Source: Pestalotiopsis fici W106-1 (Eukaryota > Ascomycota > Sordariomycetes > Amphisphaeriales > Sporocadaceae). Taken from it: a DNA stretch of 64,000 nt. The notes beneath the pieces were generated by a model. The model did not search any database, was not told the DNA's origin, and worked only from the letters and a program-made list of their open reading frames with translations. Shown here piece by piece: positions 1 to 11,900 of this stretch (the first letter of the stretch is position 1; each line of letters starts with the position of its first letter). The position numbers and the translations under genes were made by a program. The stretch spans positions 6,611,521 to 6,675,520 of the forward strand of contig NW_006917091.1 of the NCBI RefSeq assembly GCF_000516985.1, in the 5' to 3' direction.

Positions 1-28
1 GCACCGTCACTAACTCCGTGTCATGCAG

Positions 29-608
29 GGCTAGTATAGCAGTCTTGATCCGCTTCGCATACTTGACCACACTGGCTTCAGAGGACTTTACATATGACGC
101 CATCACCATCGCCATTCTTTCCTCGGCCGAGCAAGGGCTGGCCATCACCGCCGGTAACTTGGTTACGCTGCGGCCGCTCTTTACCCGCAAGTTTGGACTT
201 TGGAGCTCCCTCGCGCGCGACGGGAATTCGGCCGCCAACCAGCACCCGCCTACCATTGGTGCCGTCGACAGGGCAAAAGGCCGAGCCGCCTCGGCCGCAT
301 CAGACCCAAGCGATGTCGGCCTCGCAACTTTTCTGCGGGGCTACGCAACCGATGAGGAATCAGGAGTACCAATGAAGAGCCATGATGGCGCCTTGGAGCA
401 GCAAAGCGTGGATACGACGACGGATGGATCCGGGGCAAGTCAAAAACGGAACAGTCACGTATGGTGTGCGCCCATGGAAGATGAAAACGAAAGTCAAAAT
501 GGACTGCATCATCAGTCATCGAGGGATACCTTGACTGATATAACAAAAGCAATGCCGGCCACTTTTCTAGCAAGGGAAGGCAGGCTTCGAGATAGTGGTG
601 GCACATGA
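29..608 (+). CDS. Fungal rhodopsin-domain integral membrane protein, C-terminal part (5' end outside window)
   Basis: This is the last exon of a gene that begins before the window. A branch site (ctaac at 10-14) and an acceptor (cag at 26-28) precede an open frame to the stop at 608. The first residues hold a hydrophobic segment, then SEDFTYDAITIAILSSAEQG and TAGNLVTLRPLF. This pattern is typical of the last two helices of the fungal rhodopsin-like domain family (DUF-type seven-helix proteins related to PTH11-like receptors). A hydrophilic, probably cytosolic tail of about 130 residues rich in Ser, Asp and Gln follows. Such proteins sit in the plasma membrane and ligands are mostly unknown. 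The family assignment rests on about 60 residues, so a specific role cannot be given. Confidence 0.7.
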
Positions 609-1009
609 GATATTATTCATAACCATAATGATGAATGAATTACGACCTGATCTTGATGCGATCCTTTCACGACTTTGACCTGCTCGGCGACTGCTTGAAC
701 TATATATGACTTGCGAGTCGACTATCATGACGACTGCATCGAGCAACAAGAGCAAGTGGGGTTCCACAGGCAATTAATTGGAGTCGAAATTTAATTAATT
801 CAAGCAATTGTTCATTATCATGATAGCTCGTTTATAATAGGTACATGCTCAACTGTTCTTCCCGATTTTGAACCTAGACTGCCGCCCCAAGAATTTGGCA
901 AAGTTTAGCAATCACGAACTTACAAGCGATATTTTCCCCCCAGAGCATGGAAGTTTTCATATTGCAATTACTCCATATTCTCCCCAACTTGTCATTCATT
1001 TCGATACGC
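609..1009. other. Intergenic, convergent 3' ends
   Basis: About 400 bp between two convergent genes. It is AT-rich (for example ttaattaattc near 790-800). No gene, repeat array or RNA is recognised. Confidence 0.6.
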
Positions 1010-4000
1010 TCAGAGTTTCCCAAGCTCTTCCATAGCGGCAGAGATTGAACGCTCAACGTGCTCGTAGCGAGCACGTTTCGCTGCCTCTACTTCATTCACA
1101 AACTTTCTCTTTGCCGAAACCTTATTACGTAACTCTTTGATACCTTTCAAGGTATTCTTGTAAGCGCTGGAAATCTCGCGACAGTCGTTTTGGAACACTC
1201 GTGATACCTGACGCAAGTCTTCCTGTTGACGTTCATGTAATTGAGCAACAATCCTTCGACCATTATGATTATACTCCTCAACAATATTATTGAGCTTGCC
1301 GTCCTGAGAATAAAGTTTTCCAATGATTGCCTACGATCTTGTCAGTGTTGCGAGTATTGGTAAATCGCACCAGGCTTACCGTAGTCACGGCATGTATCGT
1401 GTCCACAAGATCACTAGCAGCTCGATCCACTTCTGTTCCTCCTTCTGTTTCAGAACTGCCCTGATCCTGCTTCTCTGTTGATGATGCTTCCAAGTTTGCT
1501 CGGTCTTCGTGGTATCCTTCACTCGAGTGGCCATTATACATTCGTCGTGGCAGGCTCGCACCGGTGTCTTGTCGAAATGCACCAGCTGGTTGATTGTAAG
1601 GATGAGATCCTTGAACATCCGGATACTCGACTCCAATGGTCCGAATTCGAGACTTACTGGTCCGGTGTTTGTCATTCTCCACAAGCTCTCGGTTAAACAA
1701 CGCGGCTTTGGGGTAAATAAATGGGCGGACTGCACCCCTCTGGCCTCGATGACGATCAGTAGTCTCAATGTTGGATAATATGTGAGTTTCATTACTTTCA
1801 TGTCTTCTTGGGGCTCTGAGCAGCTCCTCGGAGAATTCATGCGTCTTCTCGTTGTGTCGTAAAACCGCTTCAGCATGGTTTTGAGCTTCAGTCTTCCGTT
1901 TGAGTTCATCAACAAACACCGAGGTATTCTGTTCCCTGCTATCGGTCCCTGGAGAGAAGACATCATCATGGTCAAGAACTCGTGGTTTGACATGTTTCTT
2001 TAAGGCCTGTCTTGCAGCGGGTCGAGCACTCACGCCAACATGGAGATGATCCAATGAGGATGATGCCCTCTCTCTTGGCTCATGACGTCTTGGGCTGAGC
2101 ATATCTTTGAAGGCAAAGTCTCGAACTTGTAAAGGTTCGCCTCTTTTGAATCTGCTCGCTGTCGATACCACATTGCTACTTTGAAAGTGTGAGTGATCTG
2201 ACATATCTCTAGCACTGATACCCCTTTGTTGTGAATGGTACGTGTCTTGGTGAAGCAAAGGAGCTTCCTGCTTACCGCCAGAGGGTATGGGCTGAGAGTA
2301 ATCATATTGTCCTGGAACTCTGTGATCAGTTGCGGGGGACTGGTTTGTCATTGGGTGATCTCGATTCAACGCTGGACGAGGGACTGGGCGGGGATCAGCG
2401 TTTTCATCGACTGCGGCTTGATGAAGGACTGAGTGAAAAGATCTCGAGCTTTCTGAGGCGTCGGCAAAATCATAGCCCTTCTGTCGAGCTGGCATCTCAG
2501 CCGGCAAAGAGTTTGCCGTGGAAGAGCTGGAGCCACCCGAGATGGTAACATTGCGCTTATCTAGATCATGCTGGGAGTTGCTCTTGTCCTGCCTGTTATC
2601 AGCAGCAACACGTTGGGGGTTGTTCTTGTGCTGTTCAATGACTCTCTCCTCAATTATTGTTGCCTCTGAGATGCTCCTCGCTGCCGGCAACGACATATTT
2701 CTGGCAGCTACAGTGGTCTTGTTTGGCAGCACTCCTGAGACCATTTTTGGTTCTTGATGTGTGACTTGGTCTTCCATGTTTACCTCCGATGCTGGGATTA
2801 TGTCGCAATCATCCTCAGTCTGTGGTACTTTGTGATTAATTGCAGGCGCCTCCTTCCCGTAGTGCATTGAAACTTTTGGGATAGCAGATTTTCTCGCCTT
2901 CTTGGATTCGCGAGCATGGAGTTCTTCGTCGTGAATGCTGTCTCTTTTACGTGACCCGTTAGACTGTACACCAACTTTGTGCGAAGGCGTGTCTTCTAGA
3001 AGACTACTCGAGTTTGTCTGACGAGGCTCGCCCCTTTTTCGGAATGGCAGCTTCTTCTTGGCTGGCATACTTCTTTCATGCTCTGGATCAGGCATAGCTG
3101 GAGGGAGTAATTGCTCGTCAATGTAATGATGATCATCGCTGTCCGAGGGGGTATTTCCTTCAAGTCCTACGCCGGTGAAGTCTGGCTCTGAGAGAGCATC
3201 GTTAACACTGCCATCAGATACCCTCACTCGGCTCATATGTTGTGTGACGCCAGAATGTCCATTTGAATGCACAACATCTTGTTGAGCCTTGGCAGACGCC
3301 ACTTCAATTCCATTCTGTTTGGTACTAACTTTCTTGATCATAGATTGTTTGGGCTTTGTCAGATCTTGCTCCCCGGCATGGTCATGGTTTGTCGGATGCG
3401 TTTGGTGGTCGTCCACTTCCAGAATCTTTTGCTTCTTGGTCGCAACTGCTGACTCGTCGTCTAGCTGCATTCTGTCCTTGAGTTTGGTACTGCCTGCGTT
3501 GCGTGTCAGATGAGTTTGAACATCATCCGCTGTGGAGTCCTCAATGTCGTCGATCGCAAAAACCTCTTGTTCTTGTTGCTCTTTGAGTCTGGAATTCTGT
3601 TTGCGTCTAGAAGCCTTCTTTGGCACAGGGTTTTGCTGAGCTCGGCCGGCTCGGCTGCCTTGGGATTTTCTGGAAGGCTTCTTTTGTTGACGGGTCTTGG
3701 ATTCATTTGGGGCTTGTTGCGATATATCCTCATCAATCTCGTATGGGTCGTTATTATCGTGTTTCGGCAGTGATGCCACTGTAGCTTTCTTCTTGTGGGT
3801 TTGTGCATCTGAACTTGCAGTCTTTTGTTTGGCTGTCTTCGCACCACTTGCTCTTCCTGAATTGGCAGTCTCAGGGGCTTGTTCGTTGTGGGTTTGATCC
3901 ACGTCCTCGGTAAAAGGCTGCTTGGCGATCCTGCCCCTAACGACAGACTTCTTTTGAGTTTTCTGCTTCGTACCTGCGGATCCGCTCTGCTCGGATGCTT

Positions 4001-4628
4001 TCTGAGCAGCACGACTCTCGTACAATCTGCGTGCTGAACTGCCTTTTCGCTCGGCTTCGGATGACTCTTTCTCACCAGAATTGATTTGCTGTCCTCTGGT
4101 TTGTGCGCGTGTAGCTGGCTTCTTCCGACCCGAACGACCCTTTTCCTGGCTCGGTTCGTATAGACTGCCGCTGTCAGACACATCATGAGCAGAAAAATTC
4201 GGAGGATCTTCAGGCTCTGCGTCTGTCTCAGAAGCATCGATCTGCTCGAAGATGTCAGAAATGCCAGCTATATTTTGACCGAATTAGATTGTTGAAAAAG
4301 ATTTACATACTATAGATTCAGGGCGTGAATCGGGTAGCTCGTCTTGGCTCTGGAAAGGCTGTCTGGTTGCCTGGCTGTTTCTCAAAGATTGGGACATGGA
4401 TTGCAGAGCCGAAGGTAGGTCTTCGTCATCGCCAAAGTTGTCACTATTGTCCAAACCATTGCCTGGGTTGTCTGGATCATAATCATCAGTAGCCGAGCCC
4501 AGACCTGTTGTCGGAGTTGCCGCTGTTGATGACTCTGGCGGATCTTCAACGGGCAGCGGAAGAGGTGTATCCCTGCGCAGCGTTCCCATTGTTGCTTCTG
4601 GCGAGTCTTGGTGTTCCTCGTCGTCCAT
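1010..4628 (-). CDS. Large disordered, basic protein with C-terminal coiled coil (unknown function)
   Basis: Three predicted exons: 4311-4628, 1380-4241 and 1010-1330 (1166 aa). The start ATG at 4628 opens an acidic N-terminus (MDDEEHQDSP). The middle, roughly residues 110-950, is low in hydrophobics and rich in Lys, Arg, Ser, Gln and Glu, with many KKx and SRK stretches that look like nuclear-localisation or DNA-binding tails. The last ~110 residues (from AIIGKLYSQDGKLNN) are a regular amphipathic helix or coiled coil with many Glu, Arg and Gln. Intron 1331-1379 is clear (gtaagc, ctgac, tag). Intron 1 is less certain: the donor at 4310 is good, but acceptors at 4245, 4242 or 4268 are possible. 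The layout recalls Cor1/SYCP3-like chromosome-axis proteins or other chromatin scaffolds, but I see no diagnostic motif. Function is unassigned. Confidence 0.75.
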
Positions 4629-6046
4629 GTCGTACGCCTTTGGTCGAGACACAACAGTCTCAAGAAGGTGTGGACGAAACGATGGCTCAAAGAAAGGAGA
4701 GCTGACCAATCACTGACCAAAGGGCTTGCTACTGGTCCAACCAGAGTGAATCCGACAATTTGAGTGTCTCAGAGGGCGAAGCGCATGACGGAAGAAAATC
4801 AGAAATTCAGGAGCTGGTAGAAGTTGGAAGATTTGTGCAAAGGCTGAAAAAAATCAGGTAAGGCAACTTCTTGCATTGATGTGCTTTGGGGAAGGCACGA
4901 TCGCCCAACCCACCACATTGTACCAACCTGATACCACTCATGCTCGCGCCTTCCCTTCTCACGACAGCAGAGGAGGGATTTACTGACTGCTGGAATTCAT
5001 CAATGATTGACTGATTTTGAAGTAGGTTGATCATATGCATTCTAAGTATAGGCAGATTGTCGGCTCAATGTTGACTCGGGGACTAATGTATACCAAAACT
5101 GTTCAAGTGTCCAGGCAAAGTGAGCACAACGATGGAAGCATCAAGATGGGTATAACTCAGTAATCACGAAGCCAGAAAGCTGACAGTAGTTGAAGTGCGA
5201 TAAATTCTCTTAATACGTCTATTTCAATATTGCTCTCCACTGGCGTGGTGGTTTGCAAGACAAGTGACACTTATGATGTTTCTTACCATGCTCACGTCTC
5301 ACATAAATGTTGTTGGAAGCTGTGAACTTGAATTCGGCTACCGTTTCGCCTGCAATCTAGATCGGCAGCAACAGTTTGTCCAACGGAATGCAATCGTCAT
5401 GAGCATTGCCAATGCAGCAAGGACTCCACTTCCATATTGTTGACTCGGGACAATACCCTCAGTTTAGTCAAAGGTACTCCTAAAGCAATTGCAGGTTGGG
5501 TGGTCCACCGTCGTCATGATAGCGATGGCATGGTTGAGACCAGGTCTTATCTGTGTATAGCATTCGAAGCATCATGATACCATGATTCTGCGGCTGCTGC
5601 CACATCAAAACAATTGATACAGAGACAACAGTTGCATGGTCTCTGCATGACAGAACAGAGAACTGCACGAGACACAAGGTCAAGAGAGGTTGAGAATTAT
5701 CATGATAGACCAGGAAGAAATAGAGAACAAATTATCATAGCCTTTCGGCGTTCATTCAATTCGCTCATGTGCACAAAAGCCCAAAGATGCAACGGGGAAA
5801 TAGCCGGCATGATGCCGGTCGGTCTCTGAGGCCGTAGCTGACTTGATTCAGTCTGCTGATGTGTGACGAGGCCACTCTCTTGCTGCCGCAGAGCATGTGG
5901 TTATCTCGTGCGATGTACACGAATGCAAGTGTTTCCATGCAAAAATATCAACCCATGCCATCCAGCCAACGCCGTAATCATTTTGCCTCAATTGTCTTTT
6001 TTACTCCTTCGCCCAGTCCAGCAACCCGAGAATGCCGGTAAAGCAT
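4629..6046. other. Intergenic, no gene recognised
   Basis: About 1.4 kb holding the upstream region of the disordered-protein gene and the 3' flank of the uL5 gene. Open frames here are short, overlap on both strands and lack domain signal. No tRNA or repeat array was seen. Confidence 0.55.
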
Positions 6047-6693
6047 TTATCGGACAATACCGTCGAAGCGAGACTTGAACCACTTGACGGTCTCGTCACG
6101 GTTGATCTTGTGGGAGGCACCGATTCTGCCCTTGGCGCGGCGGCGGCGGGTGATGCGCTCACCGGGACGGGTCATGCAGCAGTAGAAGTCCATACCGTAG
6201 ATACCGATGGCGGGGTCGTACTTGATACCGAGATCGATGTGCTCGGAGATACCGAAACCGAAGTTGCCAGTCTCAGAGAAGTTGCGCTTGCGGAGCTCGT
6301 ACTCCTTGACCTTGAGGCCACGCTCGAGAATCTCCTCGGCCTTGGGGCCACGGACGGTGACGTGGACAGCGATCTTTTCGTTACGGCGGATACCGAAGGT
6401 ACGGACGGTGTAGCGGGCCTTGCCTGTGAGGGAAAACTTGTTAGATCGTGCGACAGAGAAAAAATTTCGGGGAGAGAGTAATAACGTACTGTAGACGGGA
6501 GTCTGACCAGACAGCTGCTCGAGCACCTTGGCGGCACGGGTAAGTCTGTCACCAGACTCACCAACGGAGATGTTGAGGACGAGCTTCTGGATCTTGAGCT
6601 CCCTCATGGGGTTCTGGGCCTTCTCGGACGACTACATCGACAATTAGCATGGCGTCTTTGAAATCGAGCATCTCGCGAGTCGTAGCGTACCAT
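6047..6693 (-). CDS. rpl11: 60S ribosomal protein L11 (uL5)
   Basis: Large-subunit ribosomal protein uL5. It binds 5S rRNA in the central protuberance and travels with uL18 in the 5S RNP. Exons are 6691-6693, 6490-6631 and 6047-6423, giving 173 aa, the usual length. Exon 1 is only the ATG. After the 59-bp intron the protein continues [21 protein letters not shown] second intron (6424-6489) splits the Ser codon in [15 protein letters not shown]. Diagnostic stretches include [49 protein letters not shown] and [19 protein letters not shown]. Both introns have gtacgc/gtacgt donors and cag/tag acceptors. It is divergent from the Sm B gene, with about 550 bp between starts. Identity is near certain. 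Confidence 0.97.
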
Positions 6694-7243
6694 CTTGGCT
6701 GTTGGTGGTTAGTAGTGACCGTGGGGAGATGGGTCGCTGTGGTTGATGATCGATGGAGATTGACTCTTCGAGAAGTTCGCGATGGACCAAAGTTCGACAA
6801 AGTTGCTAAAATTTTGAGGGTTTTGGTACCCTCTTGTGGGATTGGCCCGTGCCCACCTTGGAGAGAGAGACGAGGGCAGCCGGGTTGGCGACGACCAGCC
6901 GGAGATGCGCTAAACCTCAAACCGCTTAAGCTGATTTGAGCTCCAAAATTCCACAATTCCCCATTGGCATTGTGGCTTGAGCTTTGACTCTCAGCCTCGA
7001 GAGGCTGCTGCCCGCTACCTTGCCTTGCTTAAACGCGCCTCATGAATTATTTCGCGGCTTTGACCTCTACCTAGTTCCCCATACCCCAAAGTCGAGATCT
7101 TGAAGCTATTCTGTTCACTCAGCATCGCCATCAAGGACTCGCAAGAAGACGTGCCGCGACACGACTTCTACCTCAAAACAAGAAGCCAAATTTTTTGAAA
7201 GCACAGAAAGAGTAGCTCCCTCAAGGAGCAAACTCCTGACACC
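6694..7243. promoter_or_regulatory. Divergent promoter region, uL5 / Sm B
   Basis: About 550 bp shared by two divergent, presumably constitutive genes (ribosomal protein and spliceosomal protein). No TATA box is obvious. The region has C/T-rich and purine-rich patches. The promoter role is inferred from gene orientation only. Confidence 0.5.
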
Positions 7244-8034
7244 ATGTCGAACAAACAGGGCAAGATGGTGAGTAGCTTCCCGTTCTATACGCGCATGTAT
7301 CTCAAGGTTGACTTTGCAGGCTGACAAGACTCAAATATCTAGGCCGGTTACGTACGTACCTACACTCCTCTCGCGACGACTTGACGCAACTACGCTGCGC
7401 AATTGCAATACCAATATACTAACCCCCGAGACAGATCAACTACCGGATGAGAGTCACTCTCTTGGACGGTCGCCAAATGACTGGCCAGATGCTGGCCTTT
7501 GACAAGCACATGAACCTCGTCCTCGCCGACACGGAAGAGTTCCGCAAGCTCAAGCGCAAGACGACAAAGCCTGCTGCCGTTGGCGGCTCGACCCCTCAGA
7601 CACAAACCATCGAGACAGAGGAGAAGCGCACCCTCGGTTTGACCATTGTCCGTGGCGCCCAGATTGTCTCGCTATCCGTCGAGTCTCCTCCTCCACAAGA
7701 TCCCAGCACACGTCTCGGCAAGACGACGACCGGTGGTCTTCCTACAGCACTCACAGCAGGCCCTGGAGTCGCAAGACCTGCTGGTCGCGGAGCTGCTCCT
7801 GCAAGCTTGGCAGGTCCTGCTGCTGGCGTCGGTGCTGGAGCACCTCCTCAGTTCCCTCCTCAGTTTCCCGGTGCCCCAGGTTTCCCAGGCCGAGGCGGCC
7901 CCCCAGTTCCTGGCTTCCCCGGTGCTCCTGGCGGTTTCCCTCCTGCTGGCTTCGCTCCTCCTGGAGGTTTTGCTCCTCCTCCTGGTTTCTCCGGCGGTGC
8001 GCCTCCTGGATTCAACCCACCTGGCAGAAGATAA
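7244..8034 (+). CDS. smb1: Spliceosomal Sm protein B (snRNP-associated protein B)
   Basis: Core Sm-ring subunit of U1, U2, U4 and U5 snRNPs. Predicted exons are 7244-7267, 7343-7351 and 7435-8034 (210 aa). The first exon gives MSNKQGKM, a 9-nt microexon gives AGY, and the third starts INYRMRVTLLDGRQMTGQML. Sm1 spans about residues 13-45 (AFDKHMNLVLAD) and Sm2 about residues 79-94 (TIVRGAQIVSLSVE). The tail from residue 95 on is Pro/Gly/Ala-rich with PPGF and PGAPG-type repeats, as in SmB/B'. Intron 2 has a perfect branch site (tactaac, 7417-7423). The microexon is needed to join the conserved N-terminus to the Sm1 strand in frame. Identity is very secure; the microexon is a strong prediction. 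Confidence 0.95.
7343..7351 (+). other. 9-nt microexon of Sm B gene
   Basis: The sequence gccggttac (Ala-Gly-Tyr) is flanked by an acceptor (atctag, ending 7342, with ctgac at 7321-7325) and a donor (gtacgt from 7352). Skipping it would keep the frame but delete three residues at the start of the Sm fold, where fungal SmB proteins have a short A-x-Y-like linker. Confidence 0.8.
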
Positions 8035-8993
8035 TGAGCCACTTGATACGAGATGGCCAGGAAGACAAGGACAGCTTGAGAGGATTGATGTAGGGGAGGA
8101 TTCAATTGACTCGCATATGACAGAGACATTCGATCCATCACCTTGGCGTTTGGGCTGCTGCAATGTTTCCAGTATGAATTTGGACGCATACTTCAAGGAG
8201 AAATGGCGTCTGGAGCAGTTCAATGGACTAAACCATGAAAAGAGACTTCCTGAGGTATTTCGCAGCGGATGATAAATGAAATAAATAATGTTCTGAACCA
8301 ATTCAACTACTCATTTTCAATGACAATATTGATTTTATGTTTTTGTTTTTAAGGGCTTTTTTTTTTCTTTTTCTATTTTGGTCTCTCTCTCTCTCTTTCT
8401 TTTTTTTTAATTTTTTTTCTCGTATCTCTCTCTCTCCAGCTTCTCTCTCTGGCTTCTCTCTCTCGTCTTTTTTCTCTGGCTTCTCTCTCTCGTCTTTTTC
8501 TCTGGCTTCTCTCTCTGGCTTCTCTCTCTGGCTTCTCTCTCTGGTTTCTTTCTTTAGTTTCTTTTTTTCGGTTTTCCTCTTTAGTTTCTTTTCTTTTTTT
8601 TTCCTTATTTTCTCTCTCTTTTTAGTCTTTCTCTTTTTTTTCGGTGTTTTCGTACTTTAGTTTTTTTTTTTCTCCTTATATGCTTGGTTTAGTATATGAT
8701 GTCGCCTGATATAATAATGAGTTTCGAATGACCATTGTGCCTAGCACGAAGCCATAAACAACTAATTCAGCATTGCCTGGTCACCATCACTGTACTACAG
8801 TATACAATCATAAGACTTCGGCAGTGCTCAAATTTTCGGAACATATTGTCAATTATCCACAATACTAAACTATTCTCAGCCCATCGCTTAAAAAGATGCC
8901 CACTCCATTGATTGCAATAAAGAAATAGTCGTGTCAAGCCGTCTCTGAAGGTCTTACAACTGGCCTTGAGCCAGTTATATACCCTCCGTATGC
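8035..8993. other. Convergent 3' region between Sm B and pyruvate carboxylase
   Basis: About 960 bp between two convergent stops. It contains the pyrimidine repeat described separately, and AT-rich sequence with several aataaa/ataata-like elements near 8278-8290 and 8700-8720 that could serve polyadenylation. No gene seen. Confidence 0.6.
8337..8682 (+). repeat. Pyrimidine tract with tandem ggcttctctctct units
   Basis: About 345 bp are almost pure C/T on the + strand. Between about 8448 and 8545 a 13-14 bp unit, ggcttctctctct, recurs at least six times, some copies separated by cgtctttttt-like spacers. Flanks are long T runs. The open frame through it (Phe/Leu/Ser only) is a composition artefact. 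Confidence 0.85.
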
Positions 8994-11900
8994 TTATTCC
9001 TTGGCGATCTTGCAGACCAGATCGCTTCCGTCTACAGAATCACCTTCCTTGACCTGCAAGCCACTGACTTTTCCATTGTGTGGCGCAGAAATGACCATCT
9101 CCATTTTCATGGCGCTCAGAACAGCGAGCGGGTCACCCTTCTTGACATCAGAGCCATCCTTGACTCTCAGCTCCACGAGAACACCAGCCATCGGGGCACC
9201 GACTTGACTACTGTCGGTGGGGTCGGCCTTGGGCCTGGACACGTTCTCCACGGAGGCCTTCTTGTCGTCGACGGTGACCTGTCGGACCTCGCCGTTCATC
9301 TCGTAGAACACCTCACGTTGACCGGTGCTCTCAGACAGAGGACCAATGGCAAGCATCTTGAGAATGAGGACCTTGCCCTTCTCAAGCTCAACGTGGAACT
9401 CTTCACCAATTTCCGGCCTGGAAAGGAAGTATCTCGTGGGAAGGACAGAGAGATCACCATATTGCTGAGTGAACTTCTTGTAGTCGTCATACACCTTGGG
9501 GTACATCAAATACGAAGCGAGATCGCACTCGGTGATTGGTCCCCACTTCTGGCCGAGTTCTGTACGAACCTTCTTGAAGTCGACAGGGTCGAGATACAGA
9601 CCTGGTCGCTTGTCAAACTTGCGGCGGTTGCGCAGAGCCTTGGATCGCAGGGGCTCAGGGAATCCACCGTAGGGCTGACCCATCATACCCTCGAGGAACT
9701 CATACACAGAGCCGGGGAAATCAAGCTGGTCTGCTCTCTCAACCACTTCCTCTGGTGACAGCTTGTTGGACACCATGAACTGTGCGAGATCTCCGACGAC
9801 CTTGGAAGTAGGGGTGACCTTGACAATGTCACCGAGAAGGTCGTTGGCGTGCTCGTAGGCCTTCTTGGTCTCAGCCCATTGAGATCCAAGACCAAGTTGC
9901 TGGGCTTGGAACATCCTATAGTCAAAATATCAGCTTTCTGAATCACACGAATCGAGAAGTGCACTAGACATTCCAGAGACTTACATGTTGGTAAGCTGTC
10001 CACCGGGAATCTCGTGCTCATACACCTCAGGGTCGGGACCAGCAAGATGAGCCTCGAATGGGGAATAGAGCAGGCGAAGCTGGGCCCAGTAGGTGTCGAG
10101 AGCACGAACGTGGGCAGGGTTCAGACCGGGGTCAGCCTCACTGCCCTCAAGAGAGGCAATGATGGCGTTGATGCTGGGTTGCGAGGTCATGCCAGAGAGA
10201 CTGTCGGTGGCAGCGTCAACAGCATCAGCACCTGCCTTGGCGCAGGCAACCATGGAAGCAACTCCAGTTCCAGCAGAGTCGTGAGTGTGAACATGGATGG
10301 GAAGGTCGGGGTACTTCTCGCGGATACCACCAATGAGAAGAGTGGCAGCGTGTGGCTTCAGGACACCAGCCATATCCTTGATTCCAAGAATATCAATGTC
10401 GAGAGCTACCAGCTTGTCGACAAGATCCAAGTAATAAGCCAAGTTGTATTTTTTCGAGGGGTTCAACATGTCTCCCGAATAGCAAACTAGAGTAAATAGT
10501 TAGTAAAAGTTTCCCGTTTAGTTGACTTGATATTTTCTCCTTCTCTCTCTCTTTTTTCTCTTTTTTATTTTATTAAAAAAATGCAGATGAAAAATACAAA
10601 TAAAAAATATAAACAAAAAATGTAGATAAAAAATGCAGACAAAAAATGCAAACAAAAAATGAAGAAAGAAAATGCAAAGAAAAGATACAGAAAAAAAATA
10701 TAGAAAAAAAATATTAAAAAGAATGCAGGAAAAAAGAGAAAGAGAAAGCAAAGAAAATAAAAACCAAATTTGGCGTTCCGCTATGGGTAGTTGAGTGAAA
10801 AACTTACCAGTTCCCTCGGCGACACCACCGGCCTGCTGGACGGCCTTGATACCAACCTCGAGTTGGTTGATATCGTTCAAGGCATCGAATACTCGGAAGA
10901 TATCGACACCGTTCTCCTTGGCCTGCTTTACAAAGTGGTAAATGGCATTGTCGGGCAGGGAGGCGTAAGCGACACCGTTGGCACCACGCAGCAACATCTG
11001 GAAGGGGATGTTGGGCACAAGCTTTCTCATCTTGCGAAGACGGTCCCAGGGGTCCTCGTAGAGGAAACGCATGGCAACGTCAAAGGTTGCTCCTCCCCAG
11101 CACTCGAGCGAGTAAAGGTTGGAGAGGGCATGGCTGGTCTCCTTGGCAATGCCCAAGAGATCAACAGTTCGGACACGAGTAGCCAGCAATGACTGGTGAG
11201 CATCACGCCAAGTCGTGTCCATCAGCAAACAGCCCTTGTAGTTGCGGACAGCCTTGGCAAAGCCCTTGGGGCCCTGCTCCAACAAGACCTGTCTCCATCC
11301 CTTGGTGCAAGGCTGGGAAACATCGAGCTTGGAACCATCAGGGTTGAGCAGCTCGGGGAGGATAAATTCGCCCTTGAACTTGGGCTCGCCAACCTGGCCC
11401 TTGATGCTGGATCCGTTGACAGCAACGTCTCCAAGGTATGCAAGCAGCTTCTGGGCACGGTTTTGACTGCCAATGAGATCGAAGAGCTGAGGTGTGTCGT
11501 CGATGAAGGTGGTCCAGCAAGTACTGTCGATGAAGGTCGGGTGCGTAAGCAAGGATGCCAAGAAAGGAATGTTTGTCTTGACGCCACGGATACGGAACTC
11601 CACAAGAGCTCTGAGCATCTTTCTGCGGGCAATCTCATAGGTGGAACCCAGACAAGTACACTTGACCAACATGGAGTCATAGTAAGGTGTGATAACAGCG
11701 CCAGCGAATCCATTACCCTGCAGCAAGTGTCAGTGGTCTCTTTCTAAGAAATGAGTGGTTGGATCTCATCATGAGAGAACCAAGGATAGATAAGAAACAA
11801 CAGAAAAGAAAGAGTTTACTAACACCGTCAAGCCTGACCCCACTAAAGTTTTCAATTTATGTTAGCTTGTTGGTCTCTTTTGGATCATGTATCAATTTCC

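Noticed and set aside
8337..8660. Phe/Leu/Ser-only open frame of 107 aa
   Set aside because: Arises from a C/T-only simple repeat, not a membrane protein gene.
9078..9758. 226-aa plus-strand open frame opposite the 3' part of pyruvate carboxylase
   Set aside because: Composition shadow of the coding strand; sequence has no family resemblance.
10518..11726. Single continuous frame through the 321-bp intron of pyruvate carboxylase
   Set aside because: The in-frame extension encodes Phe/Leu-rich low-complexity sequence and skips the conserved VCYSGDM junction, so it is intron read-through.
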